Source of the DNA: an uncultured Candidatus Actinomarina sp.
GTDB taxonomy: Bacteria > Actinomycetota > Acidimicrobiia > Actinomarinales > Actinomarinaceae
Direction of reading: 5' to 3'
Length of the DNA stretch: 40,259 bases
NCBI GenBank assembly: GCA_902604835.1
Contig: CACKZW010000008.1
Coordinates: 1-40,259 of the forward strand
The position numbers were made by a program, and so were the translations under genes. The notes beneath the pieces are model-generated. The model worked only from the letters and a program-made list of their open reading frames with translations. It searched no databases and was not told the origin of the DNA. This document shows, piece by piece, positions 24,567-32,283 of this stretch. Each line of letters begins with the position of its first letter. The first letter of the stretch is position 1.

Positions 24567-25517
24567 ATGAAAATTCTTTTCATCACTACAAAAAACCTTG
24601 CGCATCAAGGTGACTATCTTGAATTATCCATTCTTCATGGTCTTAAATCATTAATGGGAAAAAATTTAATTGAATTACCAAAGAAAAAAATTCTCTATGG
24701 TGATTTTTCAGAAGTAAAAAAAAAGGATTTGCACGGACAAGGTTTTACTTTACTAAATGATATTTTTGAAGATGATATTAATAGAACAGATCTCACCGAT
24801 ATTGATTTTGTAATTTATGGAAGTGGCCATGCTTATGGTGAGGATTGTTTTATTGAGAAATTTGATAAGCTTGCAAATAAAAATTCGTGGGTATTAGATG
24901 GTCACGATTTGTATGGGAATGCTGAAAAAATGAGAAAATATAAAGGAGAGCTTGTTATTGCCAATCAATTTAAATATTCATTTAAACGAGAACTTATATT
25001 TAATGAAAATTACGTTTACCCATCTGGGTTTGGAATTCCTGAAACAAGTATAAGAAAAATAGATTTGAGTAGAAAAAATAAATTATTCCAAAAAACTGCT
25101 CCTAAACATTCTTTATTTCAAAAACAAACCGACCTAGGAGGAACAAAAAAACATCATATCTTCAATGATGAAGGTGAATATTACGATGATATGTCAACAT
25201 CTTGGTTTGGTTTAACCTCCAAAAAAGGAGGTTGGGATTCATTAAGACACTATGAAATTATTGCATCTGGTTCTTTATTGCTTTTTAGAGATTATAAAGA
25301 CAAGCCAATTAATTGTTCTCCCCAGAATCTACCATGCTACTCATATAGTTCAAAAAAAGAGCTCTTATCTTTAATGAACAAACTTGTAATAGGAAATAAG
25401 CCTACAAAAGAATATATAAACATGCTTGAAAGGCAAAGGGATTGGCTTAAGAAAAATGGAACAACTGTTGCGAGAGCAAAAAAAATTTTAGATGTTCTAA
25501 ATAAATATTCTGACTAA
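24567..25517 (+). CDS. Probable GT-B-fold glycosyltransferase, unassigned
   Basis: A 316-residue soluble protein. The C-terminal half reads STSWFGLTSKKGGWDSLRHYEIIASGSLLLFRDY, which matches the donor-site pattern of several uncharacterised glycosyltransferases (Lys-Gly-Gly-Trp-Asp-x-x-Arg-x-Tyr-Glu, then Ala-x-Gly); the Glu would hold the nucleotide sugar. The N-terminal half has MKILFITTKNLAHQGDYLELSILHGL, like the first strand and loop of GT-B proteins, and VIYGSGHAYGEDCF with VLDGHDLYGN. I do not recognise a named family. Single-gene unit, sharing four bases with the end of the convergent 25514 gene. Confidence 0.55.
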   Translation: MKILFITTKNLAHQGDYLELSILHGLKSLMGKNLIELPKKKILYGDFSEVKKKDLHGQGFTLLNDIFEDDINRTDLTDIDFVIYGSGHAYGEDCFIEKFDKLANKNSWVLDGHDLYGNAEKMRKYKGELVIANQFKYSFKRELIFNENYVYPSGFGIPETSIRKIDLSRKNKLFQKTAPKHSLFQKQTDLGGTKKHHIFNDEGEYYDDMSTSWFGLTSKKGGWDSLRHYEIIASGSLLLFRDYKDKPINCSPQNLPCYSYSSKKELLSLMNKLVIGNKPTKEYINMLERQRDWLKKNGTTVARAKKILDVLNKYSD

Positions 25518-26761
25518 AGACGTTTCTTTAAAATATAAAAGCTTTCATCGTTCAGGTAGATTTGTAGGAAGCTATCATTTTTTTTATCACCGATCCCATT
25601 AGCAATAAAAACAGTGTTGCCTAATTTCTTACAATAGCTTTGCTGACCATTTGCTCCATAATCACCTGAAATTACAATTAAATTTTTGTCATCTAAATTA
25701 AGCCAATTTGTTGAATCTTTAATCAAATCATCTTCTAGTAAATTTGTACCATTAGGTTGAATTTCATTATCTACATCTAATTGCCAGAAAATTTGATGAG
25801 AAAAGAGAAATATTGTATTTATATTTCCATTCTTTTCCAAAAAATTATTTATTTTAGATTGCTGGTCTAAAGTAGGTAGCCAATTTTTAGTTGAAAAGTT
25901 TGCTGCGATAAGTAGTACGTCATTATTTTTAGATAAAAATAAATCATTCTTAAAAACTTCAAAATAATTATTGTTATCTTGTACTTCATGATTGCCTACT
26001 GCAATTAAATAATTTTTGAAATTATTATTTATATCACTTTTTACTTTTAGAAGAGACTCCATTGTACTTTCATAAACTATGTCTCCTGTGAGTACAAGTG
26101 TTGAATTTTTATTAGGAATTTCTTCATACATATATTTTGTTACTTTTTCAGACATGCCTACTCTGGCTGTTTCTTTTGAGCCATAAGCATGACCAATCAC
26201 ATAAATTGACTCACCTGAATCAGAAAGAGTATCTAAAATATTATTTTCAGAAAAAGCGTTTACGCAATTATTAAAATTTACTTGGTAATTGATATCAAAA
26301 ATAACTATAAGATAAAAAAACAAACTAAAAAATCCTAAAAGTAAAACTGAAGCTTTGAAACTTTTTTTTATATAAATTAATAAAAAACTAAAAAACAAGG
26401 CAAAGATAATTATTGAAAAAAATATTTTTAATCGTGAAATTGTGTAAATTCTTAAAAAATAAAAAAGAATGCTTAAAATTGAAATTTTTGATACCAATAA
26501 GATAATGAATATATAAAATTTATTACTGATAAGTTTGTCTAAATTTCGATATATTAATAAAACTATAAGATATATAAATGGAAAATAAGAAAAAATTAGG
26601 TAAATTGATTGAAATTTTGTATAAAAACCAAATCTTTTGAAATCATCTTCGATAAGTAAAAAATGATCAATATCAAAGTATATAATTTCAAAATATGAAA
26701 ACAAAAAAGTAGAAGCAAGTAGTAGAAAGTTTTTTATATTTATTTTTTTAAGACTTAACAT
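25514..26761 (-). CDS. Membrane-anchored calcineurin-like phosphoesterase with altered metal motifs
   Basis: A 415-residue protein: five or so membrane segments in residues 1-160, then a domain that would lie in the periplasm. The domain follows the metallophosphatase order: IYVIGHAYGSKE at the first motif (Asp-x-His replaced by Gly-His-Ala), VLTGDIVYES (Gly-Asp), LIAVGNHEVQD (Gly-Asn-His-Glu, intact), LFSHQIFW (His) and VISGDYGANGQQ (Gly-His-x-His replaced by Gly-Asp-x-Gly). The core Gly-Asn-His-Glu is kept but several ligands are changed, so metal binding and hydrolysis are uncertain. In a glycan island it may remove or transfer a phosphate-linked group. Single-gene unit. Confidence 0.65.
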   Translation of the reverse strand: MLSLKKINIKNFLLLASTFLFSYFEIIYFDIDHFLLIEDDFKRFGFYTKFQSIYLIFSYFPFIYLIVLLIYRNLDKLISNKFYIFIILLVSKISILSILFYFLRIYTISRLKIFFSIIIFALFFSFLLIYIKKSFKASVLLLGFFSLFFYLIVIFDINYQVNFNNCVNAFSENNILDTLSDSGESIYVIGHAYGSKETARVGMSEKVTKYMYEEIPNKNSTLVLTGDIVYESTMESLLKVKSDINNNFKNYLIAVGNHEVQDNNNYFEVFKNDLFLSKNNDVLLIAANFSTKNWLPTLDQQSKINNFLEKNGNINTIFLFSHQIFWQLDVDNEIQPNGTNLLEDDLIKDSTNWLNLDDKNLIVISGDYGANGQQSYCKKLGNTVFIANGIGDKKNDSFLQIYLNDESFYILKKRL

Positions 26762-26869
26762 TTTTTATACAATTTTAGCCAAATAAACAAACTTTTTACC
26801 AAAAGAAAAGATAGATTGAAAAATCATTTTAACTTTTTATATACTTTCTTTAGATGTTTAAACAGATAC

Positions 26870-26875
26870 TATAAT
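26870..26875 (+). promoter_or_regulatory. Candidate -10 element (TATAAT) of the 26887 gene
   Basis: Consensus TATAAT, eleven bases before ATG 26887, in a 125-base divergent gap that otherwise shows nothing recognisable. Leader of about four or five bases. Confidence 0.35.
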
Positions 26876-26886
26876 TCTTATTTAGT

Positions 26887-27756
26887 ATGAATTACGTTCT
26901 GATATCAATTAGATATTTTCCCGATTATTTAAAGTTCGTAATAAATTCTATATTATCGGTAGATAAGGATGCTTCAGTGTTCATTCTCGGAAATGATGAT
27001 CCAAAATATAAAAATACGACATTTATTAATTTAAATGATATTGAGTCTGACGGCTGTAAGGAATTTTATGATTACAATATTTATGAAAATACTATTTTTG
27101 AAAACAACCCTCTTTGGTTAACATCTGTTTTACGAATTTTTTATTTAGAGCAATTTAGAAAAAAAATACTTGACTCCAAATTTGTTCATTTTGATAATGA
27201 TGTTCTAATTTATAAACCATTTAAAAATGTTGACCTTAACTTAGTCGTTAAAGAAAAATTAAATATTACATCTGCTTCACCAAAAAAACTTGTTTTTGGA
27301 TACTCTGTGATTCAAGACTTGGAGCCTATAAGTATTATTTGTAATAAAATTAACAGAATCTCTAAAATCGGCAAAAAAGAAGAATGGGAGTTTAATGGTG
27401 GGAAGCCATATAATGAGATGCAATTTTTGGGAAAGATATTTCTAGAAAATAACGGATTAATCAACTTATTACCAACACTTCCGTACCATTCGGATATTAT
27501 TTTTGATCCATCAAATTATGGACAATATTTTGACGGAACCCACATACATCCAAAAAAAAGATTTTCTAAAAAAAAGGTTTACAATCAAAATGAAAATATT
27601 GATAGAGAAATAAAAGTAAAGAGAATCTCACCATATTTTAAAAATAGTAAACCATTTGTAACTTGGAATAATAAAAAATATGACTTGATGAATTTACATA
27701 TTCATTCAAAAAGATTTAGTAAATATTTACCTATTGAATATAAGGACTACATCTAA
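26887..27756 (+). CDS. GT-A-fold glycosyltransferase with DND motif
   Basis: A 289-residue soluble protein. YVLISIRYFPDYLKFVINSIL is the opening strand and helix; WLTSVLRIFYLEQFRKKI precedes FVHFDNDVLIYKPF with Asp103-Asn-Asp105, the metal and donor-binding DxD of GT-A enzymes of the GT8/GT32 type. NEMQFLGKIF (about 178) and a C-terminal NLHIHSKRF may supply the acceptor side and final metal His. Family within GT-A cannot be named. Single-gene unit that shares its stop bases (CTAA at 27753-27756) with the convergent paralogue of the exostosin-like gene. Confidence 0.7.
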   Translation: MNYVLISIRYFPDYLKFVINSILSVDKDASVFILGNDDPKYKNTTFINLNDIESDGCKEFYDYNIYENTIFENNPLWLTSVLRIFYLEQFRKKILDSKFVHFDNDVLIYKPFKNVDLNLVVKEKLNITSASPKKLVFGYSVIQDLEPISIICNKINRISKIGKKEEWEFNGGKPYNEMQFLGKIFLENNGLINLLPTLPYHSDIIFDPSNYGQYFDGTHIHPKKRFSKKKVYNQNENIDREIKVKRISPYFKNSKPFVTWNNKKYDLMNLHIHSKRFSKYLPIEYKDYI

Positions 27757-28631
27757 ATTTTTTTGGAATTAATTAGTTTTCGCCAATAGTCAAAGTATAA
27801 GTACTCCATATTCAATCTAGACGGAATCTCTATTTCTTTACTAAGGAGTTTATTCAATTGAATGTCTGTAATATCTTCCAGATTATCTATCAAAAATAGC
27901 GGAATACCTTGATTAAAAAGATTTATATTTACTTGATTTGACTCAACAATTGGAACTGTCTTGACCAATATTGACTCCCAAACTCTATGTGTATCAAAAC
28001 CATTTCCCTTTGGGCATAAATTATATTTAAATTTTGAAAGTTGATTAAGATATTTGTAATTTTCAATGTAAAAAGAGAATTCTATTAAATTGCTTTCATC
28101 TATCATCTTCTTCAATTTTTTTCTATGATTAAAATTCGTTGTTATGTTAAAAGAGCTAAATATTTTTTCTTTTTTTTCAGCTTTTATGTTTTGAGCTTGA
28201 ATTAAATTACTTATTTTACCGTTACTCCTAAATCTCCTATTTTCAAAACCAATAGGAATTGGTGATATATTTTTTCTTTCTTTTATATTTAAATTTTGGG
28301 AAAAGCAATGAATGATCTTTGCATCAATTTTGTTCACATCTGATTCTTCAAAGGAAGCATCAGAATTGTGCAATATCGCAATATAAGAATTATTTATTTT
28401 TTTGTGATAATGTTCAAAATAAATATCTTTTAAGTCAGTTCTTATAAAGACAACATCATTTTTTTTAACTCTATTAGTTTTAAGAGTTTTTGTTTCATCA
28501 AAAATATGATCTGAGAATTTTCTTAAAGTATCACCAGTTAAAAAAGGCTCACTACTGGGTCTATAAAGTCCAGGATGTTTGTTTAGAGTGTAATTTCTAA
28601 ACTTTTTTCCTAAATATTGCTTCAGCTGCAA
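27753..28631 (-). CDS. Exostosin-like (GT47-type) glycosyltransferase, TTG start
   Basis: A 292-residue paralogue of the 191-1210 gene: SPIPIGFENRR matches IPIPYGVANK, FNITTNFNHRKKL matches FQKNTNLSERQFL, and CPKGNGFDTHRVWESI matches CPWGNGVDTHRVWEAL, followed by a similar PLFLIDNLEDIT. No ATG exists near the N-terminus; a stop lies three codons upstream, so TTG 28631 (or a neighbouring codon) is the start. It begins 63 bases downstream of the end of the VTC gene on the same strand, so it may be cotranscribed with the CotH operon. Transfer of a sugar is inferred from family; substrate unknown. Confidence 0.68.
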   Translation of the reverse strand: MQLKQYLGKKFRNYTLNKHPGLYRPSSEPFLTGDTLRKFSDHIFDETKTLKTNRVKKNDVVFIRTDLKDIYFEHYHKKINNSYIAILHNSDASFEESDVNKIDAKIIHCFSQNLNIKERKNISPIPIGFENRRFRSNGKISNLIQAQNIKAEKKEKIFSSFNITTNFNHRKKLKKMIDESNLIEFSFYIENYKYLNQLSKFKYNLCPKGNGFDTHRVWESILVKTVPIVESNQVNINLFNQGIPLFLIDNLEDITDIQLNKLLSKEIEIPSRLNMEYLYFDYWRKLINSKKI

Positions 28632-28694
28632 AAAAACTTACTTTCTGTTGATAATAAAAAGATACCATAGAAATTGGCAAATCTTTATATAAAT

Positions 28695-29336
28695 TTAATG
28701 TTCAGAAACATTAATTAAATTTTCTATAGCATGCGTGTATTTTGAAAAGCTCTCTGTTGTAAATGGAATATGGTCTTCTATTGATATTTCATTATTTATT
28801 AAAATTTTATTTAAAATATTTTCATAATAATTTGTTTCATTAAGCTTAAATTCAATTATTTCTTTAGCTGATATGTACTCAGATTCGTTTAAGTCTATAT
28901 AAGTACTTAACTTTGCCTTAAGATCTGTATCAATCGTGATTCTTAAATTTTTTGTGAAATAATACTCTCTTAAAAAACTTATTTTTACAATTGGAACTAA
29001 TGAGTAGCTATTATATGTCGTTGGTTTGATATCATCTAAATCAAGAAACTTTGTGTCTTCAATTAATTTTTTTCTTCCAAGTTGAGTATTTAATTTTATC
29101 TCTTTTTTGATCTTAGAGGAATTATTGTATTGTCTATAACGAAACTTAAACTTCCTTGTGTCCATAAAGTTTGACATCTTATATAATTTGAAATCAATTG
29201 TGTCCATATATAAACTTTCTATCCTTCTTGGTTGATAAAGTGTTTTATAATTATTTCTAATTTCGAATATTTTGTCAGAATTAGGATTTCCTCTTGTGCA
29301 GACTGCTTTGTATTCTTTTCTAATTTCAATTGTCAT
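28695..29336 (-). CDS. VTC-domain protein (polyphosphate polymerase-like, CYTH/TTM fold)
   Basis: Starts at ATG 29336, inside the end of the beta-helix gene (11-base overlap); the longer frame from 29381 adds fifteen residues unlike the family. 213 residues with the tunnel-fold pattern: RKEYK (6-10), RRIESLYMDT (37-46), KFRYRQY with Arg66-x-Arg68, KKEIKL (77-82), FLREYYF (121-127), LRITID (131-136), EFK with Glu162 and Lys164, and SKY (198-200). These basic residues and the Glu correspond to those of yeast Vtc4, which makes polyphosphate from ATP, so the active site looks complete. Last gene of the DUF4956-CotH operon. Whether it makes polyphosphate or modifies a protein or glycan is unknown. 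Confidence 0.82.
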   Translation of the reverse strand: MTIEIRKEYKAVCTRGNPNSDKIFEIRNNYKTLYQPRRIESLYMDTIDFKLYKMSNFMDTRKFKFRYRQYNNSSKIKKEIKLNTQLGRKKLIEDTKFLDLDDIKPTTYNSYSLVPIVKISFLREYYFTKNLRITIDTDLKAKLSTYIDLNESEYISAKEIIEFKLNETNYYENILNKILINNEISIEDHIPFTTESFSKYTHAIENLINVSEH

Positions 29337-30180
29337 AAAATAGGGATCCTTTTTGAACAAAGTTTGGAGAACTACCATCACATTTATAATCAGAAATTAT
29401 TAATGATGATGGACCAAATTCTTGTTTTTTTCTATAAACCTCAACACATGTTTCTAAATTCAAACCATTAAACTCTGTGATATTAGCCAATGAACTATCT
29501 TTTACAACTACACCTTTTTTTGAATTTGAAGAACTAAGAGTATAAATATTAATTTCACTATGTTCTCCAATAGAAACTGATTTATCGGAACAATAATTTA
29601 AATTTAGATTTAAAAATTCATAATTACCGCCTGAGACATCAACGCAATCATTTCCAGCCTCTTTTATAATAATATTTTCGACTAAGACATCAGAAAAGTC
29701 TAAATCTAAGGCATCGGAAGATGCTTTGTTGATCTCTAAGTTTAAAAAATTACCATTAACGTTTATGAGGTTTAATCCATCCTCACAATGAGAGCCTGTT
29801 ACTTTAACATTTAGATCTTGTACTTTTGTATTAAGAAAAGTTAAACAACCTGTTAAAAGATTTTTATCACTTCTTGATTGAAGGAAGTCAGAAATAGTAT
29901 CTTCGACTATAAAAGACCAACCTTTTATAACTTCCTCAGATGTGATTACAATTTTTTGATTTAGTTCATTAATCACAAATTTTATTTCTTGGTTATAAAA
30001 ATCAATATCATAACTTGGAGATCCAAGTAATTGGATAAGAAATGATCCAACAGTGATACTGTTAAAATCTAAGTTATCAAAACTGTGACCGTCATAAAAG
30101 AAATTATCTTTGCTTTTTCCAAAAACATACATAGGTAAATTGTTATAAAATAAATTACTTTCAAAAAATATTAATCTCAT
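29326..30180 (-). CDS. Right-handed parallel beta-helix protein, probable C-terminal part of the CotH protein
   Basis: A 284-residue reading frame (GTG one codon upstream is also possible). Residues 130-260 hold repeated beta-helix coils with ladders of Asp and Asn: SDALDLDFSDVLVENI, NDCVDVSGGNYEFLNL, SDKSVSIGEHSEINI, KKGVVVKDSS. In related surface proteins this helix follows the CotH kinase domain in one chain. It has no signal peptide although a beta-helix of this sort should act outside the cytoplasm. The frame begins inside the end of the CotH gene, and one base skipped at a T6 run (30163-30168) would join them without a break. It may be reached by +1 frameshifting or be a true separate gene. 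Confidence 0.72.
   Translation of the reverse strand: MRLIFFESNLFYNNLPMYVFGKSKDNFFYDGHSFDNLDFNSITVGSFLIQLLGSPSYDIDFYNQEIKFVINELNQKIVITSEEVIKGWSFIVEDTISDFLQSRSDKNLLTGCLTFLNTKVQDLNVKVTGSHCEDGLNLINVNGNFLNLEINKASSDALDLDFSDVLVENIIIKEAGNDCVDVSGGNYEFLNLNLNYCSDKSVSIGEHSEINIYTLSSSNSKKGVVVKDSSLANITEFNGLNLETCVEVYRKKQEFGPSSLIISDYKCDGSSPNFVQKGSLFYDN
30161..30169 (-). other. Possible +1 frameshift site (A-TTTTTT-GA) joining CotH to the beta-helix
   Basis: In the CotH frame the codons are ATT TTT TGA. The run of six T means that the Phe-tRNA on TTT can move one base forward and still pair perfectly with TTT, after which GAA AGT continues in the beta-helix frame. A Phe codon followed by TGA resembles the prfB (RF2) CTT TGA shift site. 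A sequence with five T would also give one open frame, so an indel is the rival explanation. Confidence 0.45.
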
Positions 30181-31573
30181 CACTAATCTCTATACTTTTA
30201 CAGTTAGTTAATCTCTGAGAGCAAATTTCTTGATTACCATTTTCGATATCATCGAATAGAAAATATAATTCTACTCTTGTTTTTTTATTGATTTGTGATT
30301 CAAAATTTGGATGTTGGTATTCTTCTAAATTTTGATACTGAGTAACTAAATCTAAGTTACTTTTAAAAGTTTTGAGATAGTTTTTTAATTGATTCATGTC
30401 ATAATCTAAACCGGAATTTTTTAGTTCAGTTAAGAGATCTTCATTATTTATTTTTATGTCTTTTACTCTTATGGCTCCTTCTGCAAGTTTTTTTGAATTT
30501 GCATATCCAAAATCTTGTCTTGGTGTGCTTTTAAAGAATTCTGGGTTTCCATCATAGTAAGCAGGAATAAAAGTGTTGGTTAATCTGTCGTAGAAAAATT
30601 GTCGATTATGGTTTGTAGCAACACCGTGGTTTGCAATTAGAGCCCTATTAGCTGCTTCAAACATATAAATAAATGTTGTATCTTCTGAAAGAATCTCATT
30701 GTTTACTTGTCTATCATTTAAAGTAGCAAACAAGGACTTGTTTAATCTCTCCACAGCTTCAGTGGCTATTATTTTGTTTTCGAGGGATCTATTTGCCCAT
30801 TCTTCGTTAATAATTCTTGCAAATATTAAAGGATCTCCTGTTAGTTTTTTATCGTCTCTGAAAAATGGATCTTCAGTAGTGTTCCAAATATATTTTTCAT
30901 TTGATTCAATTATTGGTCCCTCTCTAAATCCATTGTGTTCGAGCATTTCTTTAGAAATTTTTTCTTGGAAAATGAATTTATGAGTTTTGTTTCTGTTGAT
31001 ACTAGATTCAACGTAAAAAGTTCTTGGACTTAAAAATTTTAGATGTTTTAAAAGATTTGCTGAAAATACTTCGTTATCACCTCTTCTTGTCTCAGGAATA
31101 AGTAATTTGAACCTTGTAATTCCAAAAATACTTCCAGTGTCAAGTTTTACATCTAAAGAAGAAATCAAATTACTTATATCAATATGATCTTTTAAATCAC
31201 CATTGATTCTTACTTCTCCAACGAATTCACAATTTATTCCTTTTTCAAAAGATACTTGAATATTTGAATTAAATTTTGTTTTGAAATTCTCATTGATAAA
31301 ATTTCCTTTTTGGCTCGAATATAAGTATGCATTAAAAAAATTTCGATACCAATCTGCACTTTGAGGGATATCGATATTTATAAATTTTATATCATTGGGT
31401 TCTAATTCATAAAATTCATCAAATCCAATACCATCACAAATCGGATCAATAGACTCTAAATTGTTTATATTATTATTTTTTTCTAAATTTTCTTTATTTG
31501 ATAAATTACTATTTTGAAAAATTAAATAAGAAGTAGCAATTATTAGAAAAGCTAATACTAAGTTTCTCTTCAC
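30161..31573 (-). CDS. CotH-like secreted protein kinase
   Basis: A 470-residue protein with N-terminal membrane or signal segment (LVLAFLIIATSYLIF, 5-19; no clear cleavage site), so it acts outside the inner membrane. CotH features: VRINGDLKDHI (121-131), FGITRFKLLIPETRRGDNEVF (150-170), FIFQEKISKEML with Lys205, GFREGPII, a helix FIYMFEAANRALI, then HNRQFFYD (322-329) and FIPAYYDGNPEF (335-346), the equivalent of the Asp-containing active-site strands of the spore-coat kinase CotH. It likely phosphorylates a surface protein with ATP. GTG start overlaps the TGA of the DUF4956 gene (GTGA). It ends in UUU UGA within the start of the beta-helix frame. Confidence 0.8.
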   Translation of the reverse strand: MKRNLVLAFLIIATSYLIFQNSNLSNKENLEKNNNINNLESIDPICDGIGFDEFYELEPNDIKFINIDIPQSADWYRNFFNAYLYSSQKGNFINENFKTKFNSNIQVSFEKGINCEFVGEVRINGDLKDHIDISNLISSLDVKLDTGSIFGITRFKLLIPETRRGDNEVFSANLLKHLKFLSPRTFYVESSINRNKTHKFIFQEKISKEMLEHNGFREGPIIESNEKYIWNTTEDPFFRDDKKLTGDPLIFARIINEEWANRSLENKIIATEAVERLNKSLFATLNDRQVNNEILSEDTTFIYMFEAANRALIANHGVATNHNRQFFYDRLTNTFIPAYYDGNPEFFKSTPRQDFGYANSKKLAEGAIRVKDIKINNEDLLTELKNSGLDYDMNQLKNYLKTFKSNLDLVTQYQNLEEYQHPNFESQINKKTRVELYFLFDDIENGNQEICSQRLTNCKSIEISDEINIF

Positions 31574-32226
31574 ACTTCAGATATATTTTCAATAAAATAC
31601 GAAACGATGTCTTTATCATCTATGGATGATACAATTTTTGTTAATTCATTATTATCTGAAGATAGCAATGTATATTTGTAACTATTTTGATCGTATGAAA
31701 TATTCTTTAAAAAATTTGATTTTTCAATAATATCTGTTTTATTGTTTAAAGTTATAACTAAAGTAGCTTTATTCTCTAAGTCACTAGTATATTTTGCATT
31801 TTCTGACGAAGATTTACTTATTAGGTTGTTTATTAGCTCGATTAAAAGCGATATTAAAAACGTTATTATTAAAAAATTTATGGCAATATTTGGATTTACA
31901 CTGGTAACAATTCCTAATGTAATTAAAAAGAAATAGGCAATTAATTCAAATGGATTTTTGACTGGAGTTCTTAACCTTACAATAGATAACGCGCCAACCA
32001 TTCCTAAAGATAGTGCAATATTTCCTGAAATGATTTTTGTGATTATAAATGTGATTGCCGGTAAAAATGAAAAGTTTAAGAACTGTAATCTTGTTCTGGT
32101 CCATTGTTGATTATGAAGAAAGCTCAATATAAGTCTAAAAATATTACCTAGAATTGAACAAAACATTACAAGTTGTAAGATTTCTAATTCAATAATAAAA
32201 TCAAATCCAAACAAGTTATATATCAT
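31570..32226 (-). CDS. DUF4956 membrane protein
   Basis: A 218-residue membrane protein with about four or five hydrophobic segments and a cytoplasmic C-terminal domain of about 75 residues. The family core is plain: LGMVGALSIVRLRTPVKNPFEL (residues 76-97), which in DUF4956 proteins reads GMVGALSIVRFRT. Its biochemical role is not known; the family is regularly found beside VTC-domain and CotH genes, as here. First gene of the four-gene minus operon; its TGA shares bases with the CotH GTG. TAATAT lies six bases before the ATG. Confidence 0.88.
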   Translation of the reverse strand: MIYNLFGFDFIIELEILQLVMFCSILGNIFRLILSFLHNQQWTRTRLQFLNFSFLPAITFIITKIISGNIALSLGMVGALSIVRLRTPVKNPFELIAYFFLITLGIVTSVNPNIAINFLIITFLISLLIELINNLISKSSSENAKYTSDLENKATLVITLNNKTDIIEKSNFLKNISYDQNSYKYTLLSSDNNELTKIVSSIDDKDIVSYFIENISEV

Positions 32227-32232
32227 ACAAAT

Positions 32233-32238
32233 ATATTA
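32233..32238 (-). promoter_or_regulatory. Candidate -10 element (TAATAT) of the DUF4956-CotH operon
   Basis: TAATAT, six bases, then ATG 32226. If used, the operon message starts at the start codon. The 57-base gap to the FkbM gene upstream on the same strand shows no terminator, so readthrough is also possible. Confidence 0.3.
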
Positions 32239-32283
32239 GTGGACAAGTAATAATTTAAATTTGATAATTAACTTTATTTAATG

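Noticed and set aside
30699..30983. 94-codon open frame opposite the CotH gene
   Set aside because: Antisense shadow of a well-supported gene, with no family likeness; AT-rich DNA gives many such frames. The same holds for frames at 2364-2621, 2985-3269, 5499-5702, 8150-8350, 16810-17049, 20810-21007, 29232-29471 and 32742-32990.
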